Program-made: the position numbers and the translations under genes
The notes under the pieces: model-generated
What the model was told of the DNA's origin: nothing
The model's database searches: none
What the model saw: only the letters and a program-made list of their open reading frames with translations
From: Streptomyces sp. DG2A-72
GTDB taxonomy: Bacteria; Actinomycetota; Actinomycetes; Streptomycetales; Streptomycetaceae
DNA length: 64,000 nucleotides
Assembly (NCBI RefSeq): GCF_030499575.1
Contig: NZ_JASTLC010000001.1
Location: forward strand, 1,364,001 to 1,428,000
Reading direction: 5' to 3'
In this document: piece by piece, positions 51,616-59,503 of the stretch
How positions within the stretch are numbered: the stretch's first letter is position 1
Layout: each line of letters starts with the position of its first letter

Positions 51616-52241
51616 TCCACCCCTGGGACGCACCCCACGACGACACCGAGTGGCAGCAGTGGCTGGCCGTCCACGACTTCGGGCACCTCGCCGTCAACGG
51701 CCTGGACGGCGCGCCACCGCACGTCCAGCCCTTGCACTTCACCTACGACGCCGGCCGCGGCGAGGCCCTCACGCACCTGGCCCGCCCCAACCCCATATGG
51801 CCCGCACTCCTGGCCAACCCCGAGGTCGCCCTGAGCGTCGTCGACGACTACGTGTACGTACCCGGCCCCTGGCAGGCAGGACCGGAGGACCCACCCGAGC
51901 ACGGCACACCGACCAGCTTCTACGCGGCGGTCCAACTCCGGTGCCGGGCCCACGTCGTGGACGACCCGACCGAGAAGTCCGAACTGCTCAACCGCCAGGT
52001 CGACCACTTCCAGCCGGAGGGCGGCTCGGCGAAGGTGGCGGTGGGTGAAGCACCGTACGGCAGGCTGCTGTCCGGCATCCGGGGGCTGCGGCTCGAAGTC
52101 ACCGACGTACACGCCAAGTTCAAGTACGCGAGCCACCGGCCGGAGGAGGTCAAGGACCGAATCGCGAAGGAACTGGCGAACAGGGCCGGTCCAAGAGACG
52201 CAGCGGCGCACGAGCATCTGCAGCGCAGGCGCACCACATGA
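51609..52241 (+). CDS. FMN-binding PaiB-like protein
   Basis: A 210-residue protein of the PaiB/FMN-binding split-barrel family. Typical parts are GHLAVNGLDGAPPHVQPLHF, THLARPNPIWPALLANPEVA, SVVDDYVYVPGPWQ and GIRGLRLEVTDVHAKFKYAS near the end. PaiB was named as a negative regulator of sporulation genes in Bacillus, but most members are probable flavoenzymes. It overlaps the preceding PPOX gene by seven bases, so both are made together. The 3' side carries dispersed repeat copy 3. Confidence 0.88.
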   Translation: MLIHPWDAPHDDTEWQQWLAVHDFGHLAVNGLDGAPPHVQPLHFTYDAGRGEALTHLARPNPIWPALLANPEVALSVVDDYVYVPGPWQAGPEDPPEHGTPTSFYAAVQLRCRAHVVDDPTEKSELLNRQVDHFQPEGGSAKVAVGEAPYGRLLSGIRGLRLEVTDVHAKFKYASHRPEEVKDRIAKELANRAGPRDAAAHEHLQRRRTT

Positions 52242-52266
52242 ACAGCGGTACGGCAGTGCCCCGAAA

Positions 52267-52334
52267 GGGACGCGGGGCTGTATCGATTTGCGGCGCCGCC
52301 GCGTGGGCGCGACCAGCCCCAACGAACCCGCAGC
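52267..52334. repeat. Dispersed Streptomyces repeat, copy 3
   Basis: It reads GGGACGCGGGGCTGTATCGA, then TTTGCGGCGCCGCCGCGTGG and GCGCGACCAGCCCC. It is slightly more diverged than the other two copies. It lies between the PaiB-like gene and the convergent EamA gene. Confidence 0.85.
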
Positions 52335-52357
52335 TCAACACGCACCCAGCGCGGCAC

Positions 52358-53362
52358 TCACCCGGCCGTCCCCCGCGCCGACACCCGCGTGTCGGCCCCG
52401 CCCTCAGCAACGGGCTCGGCGGAGCCCTTCGCCGGCGCCGAAGACTGCGCGATGAACGCCCCCACCAGCACCACCACCCCACCCACAATCTGCGGAGCCG
52501 AAAGGTGCTCACCGAGCAGCACCCACGCAAGGACCGTCGCAATGACCGCCTCAAGACAGGCCACCACACCCGCGACCTGCGGAGACAGCCGCCGCACGGA
52601 CACCACGCCGGTCACATACGCGACGACCGTGGCCACAAGCACGATCCACACGAGCAACAGACCCGCAGCGACCGGCGTCCCGTTCATGTCCGCACTGTCC
52701 GCCAACAGCGACCACTCCATGCTCCACGGGCGCGCGACAACGGTCAGCACCACGGCGCCGACCAGCAAGCCGTAGGCGATGACGCCCAGCGGATCCGGCG
52801 CCTGCGCGCCGGAGTCCCCGCCATGGTCGGACAGCACGAAGTAGCCGACCTGGCAGCAAGCGGCGCCGAACGCGAGGAGCAGTCCGAGGGCGTCGAAACT
52901 CAGCCCGGACCACACCTCCACGACACAGGCGAGCCCACCGACCGCGAGGACCACGCCGAGCACGGCCGCACGCGTGACCGGCCGCCGCTGCACGAACCGC
53001 ACCCAGCCGAGGACGAGGGCGGGCGCGAAGTACTCGATGAGCAGGGCGACCCCGACGGGGATCCGGGAGATCGAGGCGAAGTAGCAGGCCTGGACACCGG
53101 CGACGGCGAACAGCCCGAACCCGGCGAGCAGCGCGGGTCGGCGGCGCAGCAGCGAACGATGACGCACAGCCAGCGGCAGCATCACCAGGGCCGCCCCCGC
53201 CACCCTCAGCCACACCACATGGAGCGGGTCGAGCCCCGCCTCGATCAGCGGCTTGGCCGCGACACCGGATCCCCCGAAGGCGAGCGCGGAAGCGAGCGCG
53301 AGACCGAGCCCCATGCCCCTTCCACCGCTGCCGCTGCTGCTGTCTGACGTATGCACCGGCAC
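52358..53362 (-). CDS. EamA-family (DMT) exporter
   Basis: A 334-residue ten-helix DMT protein. LGLALASALAFGGSGVAAKP and VWLRVAGAALVMLPL form the first repeat, ISRIPVGVALLIEYFAPALV the conserved Pro/Glu helix, and RRLSPQVAGVVACLEAVIAT with VLAWVLLGEHLSAPQIVGG the second. It is not closely similar to the exporter at 48495. A Ser/Gly-rich cytoplasmic leader precedes helix 1. There is no adjacent regulator, and the substrate is unknown. Confidence 0.9.
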   Translation of the reverse strand: MPVHTSDSSSGSGGRGMGLGLALASALAFGGSGVAAKPLIEAGLDPLHVVWLRVAGAALVMLPLAVRHRSLLRRRPALLAGFGLFAVAGVQACYFASISRIPVGVALLIEYFAPALVLGWVRFVQRRPVTRAAVLGVVLAVGGLACVVEVWSGLSFDALGLLLAFGAACCQVGYFVLSDHGGDSGAQAPDPLGVIAYGLLVGAVVLTVVARPWSMEWSLLADSADMNGTPVAAGLLLVWIVLVATVVAYVTGVVSVRRLSPQVAGVVACLEAVIATVLAWVLLGEHLSAPQIVGGVVVLVGAFIAQSSAPAKGSAEPVAEGGADTRVSARGTAG

Positions 53363-53442
53363 ATGATGACAGGCGATGACATGAGCGTCACCCCCGTTGA
53401 CACCTGTCTCAGCGCGTGGACGGGACCCACGTCACCGGCCGG

Positions 53443-53973
53443 TCAGCCGGTCTTCTCCAAGTGCCTCTCGATCCGCACGTAGAGGGCGTGCGCGTCGACC
53501 CCGGCGCGGTCGAGCACCTCGACGGCGCGTGCCTGCGGGTCCACGACGATGGCGGCGAGGAGGTCGATCCCGAGCGCCGGTTCGCCACCGCGCCGGGCGG
53601 CGCGCTCGCGGGCGTACTCCATCGCGCCCGCGGCGAGTGGAGAGAAGCCCGCCTCGCCCCTCACGATGGGTACGGCACCGGAGTCCTCGACGGAGCCCTG
53701 CCAGCGCAGGCCGTAGCCGATGCTGCGCTGCACGAGGTAGCCGAGCAGCCGGGCCACCTGCGTGCCGTCCTCGAAGACGGCCCGCACCTCGGGGTCGGAC
53801 TCCAGGAGCGAGTGCAGCAGATGGGCCGTGTCGATCTGCCGGTCCCCGTCCCGGACGGCCCGTCGGCGGGCACCGGAGAGCACCGCTGCCAGCTCGTCGC
53901 TGAGCCCGGCATCGTTCTCCGTTCGCCGGCCGCCCTGTTCTTGGGCCGCCTGCCGGGGGATTCGGGGTTGCAC
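53443..53973 (-). CDS. Clp N-domain (R-domain) protein
   Basis: A 176-residue protein made of the double Clp repeat domain found at the N terminus of ClpA/ClpC ATPases but without any ATPase part. LSDELAAVLSGARRRAVRDG, IDTAHLLHSLLESDPEVRAV and LAAGAMEYARERAARRGGEP, GIDLLAAIVVDPQARAVEVL show both repeats. Free-standing forms may act as adaptors or substrate binders of ClpC, or have independent roles. I chose GTG 53973 (VQPRIPRQ) by recalled family similarity; the ribosome binding site is weak. It is divergent from the 62-residue gene. Confidence 0.83.
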   Translation of the reverse strand: MQPRIPRQAAQEQGGRRTENDAGLSDELAAVLSGARRRAVRDGDRQIDTAHLLHSLLESDPEVRAVFEDGTQVARLLGYLVQRSIGYGLRWQGSVEDSGAVPIVRGEAGFSPLAAGAMEYARERAARRGGEPALGIDLLAAIVVDPQARAVEVLDRAGVDAHALYVRIERHLEKTG

Positions 53974-54174
53974 ACCCCCTACCCCATCAGTCCCTCCAGA
54001 TCGGGACATCCCCGGAGGGAAGCATTTTTGCGTCCCACGGAGAGTGGACCCGGGCGGCCCCCATCTCCTCCTTACGGATGAGATCACGCCCTTTCGCCCG
54101 CGGGGGCGCACATCTCCCGTCCCCCGTGCGCCGCACGCAACCGTAACGCTCCGTCGCACGTCCCCTACAGAGGG

Positions 54175-54363
54175 ATGGAGAGCAGGTGCTGGCTGGTGAC
54201 CCTTCCGGCCGTCGACGGCAGGCAGTACGTGTACCGGGTGTACGCCCCGGAGGACGCACTGCCGGCCGACCTGTTCTGGGATGCCTGGCACTGCCACGAG
54301 GAGAGCGCCTTCCCGCGCGCGTGGGACCTGTTCGACGCGGCGGAGATACGGCTGGTCGGCTGA
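54175..54363 (+). CDS. Small conserved-looking protein, 62 residues
   Basis: A 62-residue soluble acidic protein, MESRCWLVTLPAVDGRQYVY to EIRLVG. It is rich in aromatic residues (DLFWDAWHCHEESAFPRAWD), suggesting a compact folded domain rather than a spurious frame. I cannot name a family. ATG 54175 comes directly after AGAGGG, so translation may be leaderless or weak. It precedes the SRPBCC gene by about 110 bases on the same strand. Confidence 0.65.
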   Translation: MESRCWLVTLPAVDGRQYVYRVYAPEDALPADLFWDAWHCHEESAFPRAWDLFDAAEIRLVG

Positions 54364-54391
54364 GGCAGGTCCGGCAGGCCGCCTCCACATT

Positions 54392-54408
54392 TTCTGACGG
54401 TTCATCAG
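54392..54408. promoter_or_regulatory. TTCTGACG-N5-TCAG site upstream of SRPBCC gene
   Basis: TTCTGACGGTTCATCAG lies about 70 bases before ATG 54476 and has the same 17-base layout as 46984-47000, with arms CTGA/TCAG. A run ATTGAATG follows it. Confidence 0.6.
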
Positions 54409-54475
54409 TATTGAATGTTCCAGGCCGTGCGGCTACGTTCCGCGACACCGTAGCCCGACACGAAGAGGTGGTCGC

Positions 54476-54904
54476 ATGGCCGAAGTCAGCGCGGAGGCAC
54501 GTATCGGGGCCCCCGCGGAGAAGGTGTGGGCGCAGCTCACGGACTGGTCCGCGTACGCCGAGTGGAACGCGACCCACACCGGCTTCCCCAAGGGCGGTCC
54601 CGAGACCCTCACAGTGGGCGGGACCTTCCAGGAGAACCTGAAGCTGATGGGCTTCCCGGCCGAGGTCGACTGGACCATCGAGGAACTGGAGCCGGCCCGG
54701 GTGCTGGCCATCCGCGGCAAGGGCCCGATGGCGGTCGACCTGGCCACGCGCTACACGCTGACGCCGGACGGCGACGCCACCACGGTCCGCATCGACGGCG
54801 AGTTCACGGGCGCCGCGGTGTCGTTGATGGCGGGCCGGCTGAAGGACTCGGCGACGGCCGCGCTGAACGAGTCGCTGCGCAAGCTGGCGGGGCTGGTCGC
54901 CTGA
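54476..54904 (+). CDS. SRPBCC-family protein
   Basis: A 142-residue START-fold protein: EVSAEARIGAPAEKVWAQLT, DWSAYAEWNATHTGFPKGGP, VDWTIEELEPARVLAIRGKG and a C-terminal helix LKDSATAALNESLRKLAGL. Proteins of this type bind hydrophobic ligands or act as aromatase/cyclase-like or co-chaperone-like proteins; none can be assigned here. The ATG follows AAGAGG. The upstream TTCTGACG-type site suggests it is part of a regulon with the F420 oxidoreductase at 47048. Confidence 0.85.
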   Translation: MAEVSAEARIGAPAEKVWAQLTDWSAYAEWNATHTGFPKGGPETLTVGGTFQENLKLMGFPAEVDWTIEELEPARVLAIRGKGPMAVDLATRYTLTPDGDATTVRIDGEFTGAAVSLMAGRLKDSATAALNESLRKLAGLVA

Positions 54905-54919
54905 CCCCGGACGCGCGAA

Positions 54920-54951
54920 GGCGCCCCCACGGATGTCTCCGCGAGGGCGCC
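54920..54951. terminator. Hairpin between convergent SRPBCC and PadR genes
   Basis: GGCGCCC (54920-54926) pairs with GGGCGCC (54945-54951) around an 18-base loop. It lies in the 75-base gap between two stop codons and can serve both. Confidence 0.6.
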
Positions 54952-54979
54952 CTGCGCCGGGCCCGAGCCTCGGCCCTCG

Positions 54980-55582
54980 TCAGTCCTCGTCGGCGAGGAT
55001 CAGGTACAGCTTCTTGCGGGCTTCGTTGATGACGGCCAGCGCCTTCTCGCGCTGCTCCTTGCTGCCGGTCTTCCAGACCTGCCCGAAGGCCTCCATCAGA
55101 CCGAAGCCTGCCTGCCGGATCTCACCGAGAGCCTCCCAGTCGACGCCGCGGGAGGCCTCCTCCCAGGGCGCCTCGGGGCCCTCCTCGGCCGCGGTACGGC
55201 CGGCCTCGGTGAGCGAGAACAGCTTCTTGCCGCCCTCGGACTCACTGGTGATCAGGCCCTCGTCCTCCAGCAGCTGGAGGGTGGGGTACACCGAGCCGGG
55301 GCTGGGCTTCCACGCCCCGCCGCTGCGCTCGGCGATCTCCTGGATCATCTCGTAACCGTGCATCGGCCGGTCCTTCAGCAGGGCGAGGATCGACGCGCGT
55401 ACGTCGCCGCGCCGCGCCCTCCCCCGCGGTCCGCCGCGCCCTCGATGACCCCAGGGGCCCGGTCCGCCGAAGCCGGGGCCGCCCGGCCCGAAGGGTCCGA
55501 AGGCACCACGCAGGGCCTCGAATCCGCCTCGCTCGTGCGAGCCGTGTCCACCGTGTCCTCGTTCGAATCCATGGGAACGCAT
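54980..55582 (-). CDS. PadR-family transcriptional regulator
   Basis: A 200-residue winged-helix protein. After a flexible Gly/His/Arg-rich leader of about 55 residues (HGFERGHGGHGSHERGGFEA) comes the PadR core: DVRASILALLKDRPMHGYEM, IQEIAERSGGAWKPSPGSVY and PTLQLLEDEGLITSESEGGK. The C-terminal dimerisation helix includes INEARKKLYLIL. ATG 55582 has GGAG eight bases upstream; ATG 55588 is possible. A CGATATATCG palindrome just upstream is the likely autoregulatory site. The effector is unknown and the nearest target candidate is the divergent PhzF gene. Confidence 0.9.
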   Translation of the reverse strand: MRSHGFERGHGGHGSHERGGFEALRGAFGPFGPGGPGFGGPGPWGHRGRGGPRGRARRGDVRASILALLKDRPMHGYEMIQEIAERSGGAWKPSPGSVYPTLQLLEDEGLITSESEGGKKLFSLTEAGRTAAEEGPEAPWEEASRGVDWEALGEIRQAGFGLMEAFGQVWKTGSKEQREKALAVINEARKKLYLILADED

Positions 55583-55624
55583 CGCCATCACTCCATTCAG
55601 TCGTTGATCAGTCGCGATGCCTCA

Positions 55625-55634
55625 ACGATATATC
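55625..55634. promoter_or_regulatory. Palindrome CGATATATCG, probable PadR operator
   Basis: A perfect 10-bp AT-rich palindrome about 40 bases before the PadR start, in an otherwise G+C-rich sequence. TATATCG elements are common in PadR operators of streptomycetes. Confidence 0.55.
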
Positions 55635-55686
55635 GGAACAGTTCGCCTGGCAACACCCGCCCGGAAGACAGCCCTGAAGACGGCCC

Positions 55687-55702
55687 GGACCAAAATCGGT
55701 CC
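55687..55702. promoter_or_regulatory. Dyad GGACC-N6-GGTCC upstream of phzF-like gene
   Basis: GGACC (55687-55691) and GGTCC (55698-55702) flank AAAATC. The site is about 57 bases before the PhzF start, suitable for an activator or repressor. Confidence 0.5.
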
Positions 55703-55745
55703 AGCACCCCCGAATTGGCCTTGGCCTGCCGCTTCGCGCCGCGCC

Positions 55746-55751
55746 TAGCGT
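55746..55751 (+). promoter_or_regulatory. Leaderless -10 box (TAGCGT) of PhzF gene
   Basis: TAGCGT ends seven bases before ATG 55759 and no ribosome binding site is present. TTGGCC at 55721 could serve as a -35 box with a long spacer. Confidence 0.5.
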
Positions 55752-55758
55752 CTGCGGC

Positions 55759-56568
55759 ATGCGGATTCGAATCGTCGACGCCTTCACCAACCGCCCCTTC
55801 GCCGGCAACCCGGCTGGCGTCCTGCTCCTGGACGCCTTCCCGGACGAGACCTGGCTCCAGAACGTGGCCAGGGAGGTCAACCACGCCGAGACGGCCTTCG
55901 CCCACCGCCTGCCCGAGGGTGGCGAGGCCGACTGGGCGCTGCGCTGGTTCACGCCCGTCACCGGGGTCGCCATGTGCGGCCACGCCACGCTCGCCACGGC
56001 CCACGTCCTGCACACCATCGGCGCCCACCAGGGCCCGGTGCGCTTCGCCACCCGCAGCGGCGTGCTGGTCGCGACGCCGGGCGAGGACGGCTCGATCACC
56101 CTGGACTTCCCGACCGCACCGCTCACCCCGGTCGACGTGCCGGACGGGGTCACCGACGCGCTGGGCGCCGAGCCGCGCGCCGCCTTCGACACCGGACCGA
56201 ACGTCGGCGACCTGCTCCTCGAACTCGCCGACGAGAAGACCGTCCACGCCCTGGCGCCGGACCACAAGGCGCTGGCCGCCTATTCCACCCGCGGCATCAT
56301 CGCCACCGCCCGCGCCGAGGACCCCACGCGGGGCTACGACTACGTCTCCCGCTGCTTCTTCCCGAACGTCGGCATCGACGAGGACCCGGTCACCGGCAGT
56401 GCCCACACCGCCCTCGCCCCGTACTGGTCCGAGCGCCTCGGCCGCCCCGGCCTCACCGGCCTCCAGGCCTCACCCCGCTCCGGCCGCGTCCGCACCGAGC
56501 TGCGCGGCGACCGCACGCTGCTCACCGGACGCGCGGTCACCGTCATCGACGGGGAACTGCTCGCGTAA
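55759..56568 (+). CDS. PhzF-family isomerase-like protein
   Basis: A 269-residue protein of the PhzF/diaminopimelate-epimerase-like fold. FTNRPFAGNPAGVLLLDAFP carries the conserved catalytic Glu region (AREVNHAETAFA follows), GVAMCGHATLATAHVL is the first conserved GHAT motif, and NVGIDEDPVTGSAHTALAPY is the second (DPVTGSAH). Only some members make phenazines; most are isomerases of unknown substrate, and no phz operon is present. It is leaderless, divergent from PadR, and ends before a strong terminator. Confidence 0.92.
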   Translation: MRIRIVDAFTNRPFAGNPAGVLLLDAFPDETWLQNVAREVNHAETAFAHRLPEGGEADWALRWFTPVTGVAMCGHATLATAHVLHTIGAHQGPVRFATRSGVLVATPGEDGSITLDFPTAPLTPVDVPDGVTDALGAEPRAAFDTGPNVGDLLLELADEKTVHALAPDHKALAAYSTRGIIATARAEDPTRGYDYVSRCFFPNVGIDEDPVTGSAHTALAPYWSERLGRPGLTGLQASPRSGRVRTELRGDRTLLTGRAVTVIDGELLA

Positions 56569-56581
56569 CGGCGCTCCATCG

Positions 56582-56623
56582 AAAGGGGCCGTACCAAAGG
56601 GGCCACACCAAAGGGGGCGTACG
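56582..56623. repeat. Three 14-bp tandem repeats
   Basis: AAAGGGGCCGTACC, AAAGGGGCCACACC and AAAGGGGGCGTACG follow each other without gaps. The third forms the left arm of the terminator at 56611-56643. Confidence 0.7.
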
Positions 56624-56643
56624 AACCTGTCGTACGCCCCCTT
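56611..56643. terminator. Bidirectional terminator, 14-bp perfect stem
   Basis: AAGGGGGCGTACGA (56611-56624) pairs perfectly with TCGTACGCCCCCTT (56630-56643) around ACCTG. It lies between the convergent PhzF and CPBP genes. Confidence 0.88.
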
Positions 56644-56652
56644 CGAAAGCAC

Positions 56653-57453
56653 TCAAGCGGTCGGCAGCCAGCCCACCTTCCCGGCCAGCAGCGCATAGCC
56701 GACGAACGCCCCTATGTCGAGCAGCGAATGCGCCACGACCAGGGGACCGACCCGGCCCCAGCGCCGGTACAGGTAGACGAACACCACGCCCATCGCCAGG
56801 TTGCCGAGGAAGCCACCGATGCCCTGGTAGAGGTGGTAGGAGCCGCGCAGTACGGAACTGGCCATCAGCGCGGTGCCCGGGGTCCAGCCCAACTGGCCGA
56901 GCCGGCGCAGCAGATAGCCGACGACGATGACCTCTTCGAGGATCGCGTTCTGCATCGCGGACATGATCAGGACCGGGTACTTCCACCACACGTCGGGCAG
57001 CGCCTCGGGCACCACCGTGAGGTTGAAGCCGAAGCCGCGGGCGGCCAGGTAGAAGGCGATTCCGGTGCTGCCGATCACGGCCGCGATCGCCGCACCGCGG
57101 CCGAGGTCGGGCCAGGGTTCGGTCCGGTCGAAGCCGAGGGTGCGCAGGCTCTCGCCCTCGCGCAGCAGGAAGTGCGCGACGAGCAGGACGGGCACGAGTG
57201 CGGTGGTGATCCCGAAGAGCTGCCAGGCGAGATCCAGCCAGGGACGGCCCGGCGCGGCCGAGGCGTTGAGAGTGGCCGCCTGGTCCTTGAGACCTCCCGG
57301 CTTGGTGACCGATCCGACAAAACTGATCAGGGCGGACACACCGCTCGCACCGAGTGAAAGGCCCAGAACGAGCAGCGTCTCGGAACGGAGAATGCGCCGT
57401 GAGGGCCGCTCCTGAGGAAAAGAATCGGCCACCGGACCCGCCTCCGACTGCAC
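56653..57453 (-). CDS. CPBP-family intramembrane metalloprotease
   Basis: A 266-residue multi-helix membrane protein of the CPBP (CAAX protease and bacteriocin-processing, Abi) family. The metal-binding motif is NAILEEVIVVGYLLRRL (EExxxxR-like), then SYHLYQGIGGFLGN and a final VVAHSLLDIGAFVGY with the second conserved His. GTG 57453 has GGAGG about five bases upstream. The family processes peptides in the membrane or confers immunity to bacteriocins, but most actinobacterial members have no known substrate. It is divergent from the VWA protein gene. Confidence 0.88.
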   Translation of the reverse strand: MQSEAGPVADSFPQERPSRRILRSETLLVLGLSLGASGVSALISFVGSVTKPGGLKDQAATLNASAAPGRPWLDLAWQLFGITTALVPVLLVAHFLLREGESLRTLGFDRTEPWPDLGRGAAIAAVIGSTGIAFYLAARGFGFNLTVVPEALPDVWWKYPVLIMSAMQNAILEEVIVVGYLLRRLGQLGWTPGTALMASSVLRGSYHLYQGIGGFLGNLAMGVVFVYLYRRWGRVGPLVVAHSLLDIGAFVGYALLAGKVGWLPTA

Positions 57454-57637
57454 ACCTGCCTCCAGTTGAGTAATCCCGCCGCATCCCCATCGCCGCGCCG
57501 CCAGGGTCTCGAAAGAAGTTACGAAGATCGTGCGCGACAGGCCGTTGAGGGGCGGACGCCGTACGGGGCGTACCTCCCCTTTGCATGCCATGTGGCCGTT
57601 TCCCGCCACTGGGTCGACAGGGAGGGGCACCACCGTC

Positions 57638-59503
57638 ATGGGACGTCACAGCTTGCCCGATCAGTATGGGGCGGGCGGCAGCGACCCCCGTCCAGGCGCC
57701 CGCAGCCGCACGGTGGCCGTCGCCACGGCGCTGGTTCTCGCCATCGCCGGGGGCACCGCGGTCGCCGTCCAGAGCGGGCTGCTCTCCTTCGGCTCCTCCT
57801 GCCAGGACGACCCGGTCCGGCTGAAGCTCGCCGCCTCCCCGGGCATGGCCCCCGCGCTGCGGGAGGCGGCGAAGCAGGCGCGCGAGGACGACATCACCTC
57901 CGGCGGGCGGTGCGTCGCGGTCTCGGTGAGCGCACGCGACCCGTACAAGGCCGACGCGCTCGCCACGGGCGAGAAGGCCGACGTCCAGGTGTGGGTGCCG
58001 GACTCGGACGTGTGGGTGCAGCGGGTCACGGCGGACAGCGGTGCCACGCAGGTGACTCCGGCAGGCACGGTGGCGTCCACTCCGGTCGGGGTGGCGATGG
58101 TGCCGTCGGCCGCGAAGTCGCTGGGGTGGCCGAAGCGGACGTACAGCTGGATGGAGCTGGCCGGGACCAGCCTCCAGGACGACGCCCTCAGGCTCGGCGC
58201 GGCCGACCCGGCGCGCAGTGCGACCGGGGTGCTCGCACTCACCCAGGTCGGCACGGCCGCCGCGCGGATCAAGGGCGGGGACACCCAGGCCGCGGCCCTG
58301 ATGAAGACGCTGTCGCAGCGCACCTCCGACAGCGACACCCAGGTCCTGGACACCCTGCCGCGTGACTCCTCGGGCACCGAGCAGGGCAACCCCAGGCGCA
58401 ACCAGGCGCTGATCCTCAGCGAGCAGGCGGCGTTCGCGTACAACTCCTCGGCCGCGGGCGCGGGCAGCCTGGACATGTTCTATCCGAAGGACGGCTCGCC
58501 CCGCCTCGACCACCCCTACACCCTGGTCGACCAGACGCGGCTGTCGACGGACGAGAACCGGGCCGCGATCCGGTTCATGAGCCATCCGCGGCAGCCGGAG
58601 CAGCGCCGGGTGCTGGAGAGGTACGGCTTCCGGACCTCCGACGACGAGGTGTCGGAGGCGTTGGTGACCAAGGCAGGGGGCAGCCGCCCGCAGCCGTACG
58701 CGCAGCCCGCCGAGCGGCCCGCCGACGAGATCGCGCTCCAGGAAGCGCTCGGCATCTGGACGATCACGGTGCAGAGCGCCCGGATCACCACCGTCGTGGA
58801 CGCCTCCTCGTCCATGTCCGAACCCGTCGGCAACACCGGACAGAGCCGTATGGACGTCACCAAGGCCTCGCTGTTGCAGGCCCACGCCACGTTCACGCCC
58901 GAGGACGAGATCGGGCTGTGGGACTTCTCCACCAAGCTGGACGGCGACAAGGACTACCGCGTCCGCGTCCGCGTGCCGACCGAGCGGCTCGGCGACCGGA
59001 CCGTCGAGGGCACACAGCGGGATCTGCTGTCGGCGGCGTTCAGCGCGCTGGCGCCGGTGCCGAACGGAGCGACCGGGCTGTACGACACGACGCTCGCCGC
59101 GTATCAGGCGGCCACGTCCTCGTACGGCAAGGGCAAGTTCAACGCGCTGGTCATCCTCACCGACGGAGTGAACCAGGATCCGGGCAGCATCTCCCGCTCC
59201 GGCCTCGTCGAGCGGCTGGAGCAGCTCACCAACCCCGAGCGCCCGGTCCCGCTCATCATGATCGCCGTCGGCCCGGACGCCGACCGCGAAGAGGCCGAGC
59301 AGATCGCCAAGGCGGCCAGCGGCTCAGGACACGAGGTCAGCGCCCCGTCGCAGATCCACTCGGTGAATCCTGCAGGCGATCGTCGCGGCAGGGGCGCGGG
59401 GAAGTCAGGGGTGACCGTCGGCTCCTACCCCATCGGGACCGCCTCGGGCAGCCCCACCGGCCAGGTGTGCACCGGCTCCCCGTGGTGCATCAGTTCGCGG
59501 TAA
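57638..59503 (+). CDS. Substrate-binding plus VWA domain exported protein, frameshifted tail
   Basis: A 621-residue protein as read. It has an N-terminal membrane anchor or signal (RTVAVATALVLAIAGGTAVA). Residues about 50-370 resemble an extracellular solute-binding module (VQVWVPDSDVWVQRVTADSG). A VWA domain at about 385-580 begins ITTVVDASSSMSEPVG (MIDAS DxSxS) and continues FNALVILTDGVNQDPG. Near the end one extra base (A, 59366-59367) replaces the expected HSVILQAIVAAGARGSQG and stop at 59412 with an unrelated 46-residue tail that overlaps the ligase gene by 79 bases. The VWA domain itself is whole. ATG 57638 lies well after GGGAGGGG. Confidence 0.88.
   Translation: MGRHSLPDQYGAGGSDPRPGARSRTVAVATALVLAIAGGTAVAVQSGLLSFGSSCQDDPVRLKLAASPGMAPALREAAKQAREDDITSGGRCVAVSVSARDPYKADALATGEKADVQVWVPDSDVWVQRVTADSGATQVTPAGTVASTPVGVAMVPSAAKSLGWPKRTYSWMELAGTSLQDDALRLGAADPARSATGVLALTQVGTAAARIKGGDTQAAALMKTLSQRTSDSDTQVLDTLPRDSSGTEQGNPRRNQALILSEQAAFAYNSSAAGAGSLDMFYPKDGSPRLDHPYTLVDQTRLSTDENRAAIRFMSHPRQPEQRRVLERYGFRTSDDEVSEALVTKAGGSRPQPYAQPAERPADEIALQEALGIWTITVQSARITTVVDASSSMSEPVGNTGQSRMDVTKASLLQAHATFTPEDEIGLWDFSTKLDGDKDYRVRVRVPTERLGDRTVEGTQRDLLSAAFSALAPVPNGATGLYDTTLAAYQAATSSYGKGKFNALVILTDGVNQDPGSISRSGLVERLEQLTNPERPVPLIMIAVGPDADREEAEQIAKAASGSGHEVSAPSQIHSVNPAGDRRGRGAGKSGVTVGSYPIGTASGSPTGQVCTGSPWCISSR

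Noticed and set aside
56543..58885. A minus-strand open frame of 780 codons
   Set aside because: It lies across the CPBP and VWA genes in wrong frames and has no recognisable domain.
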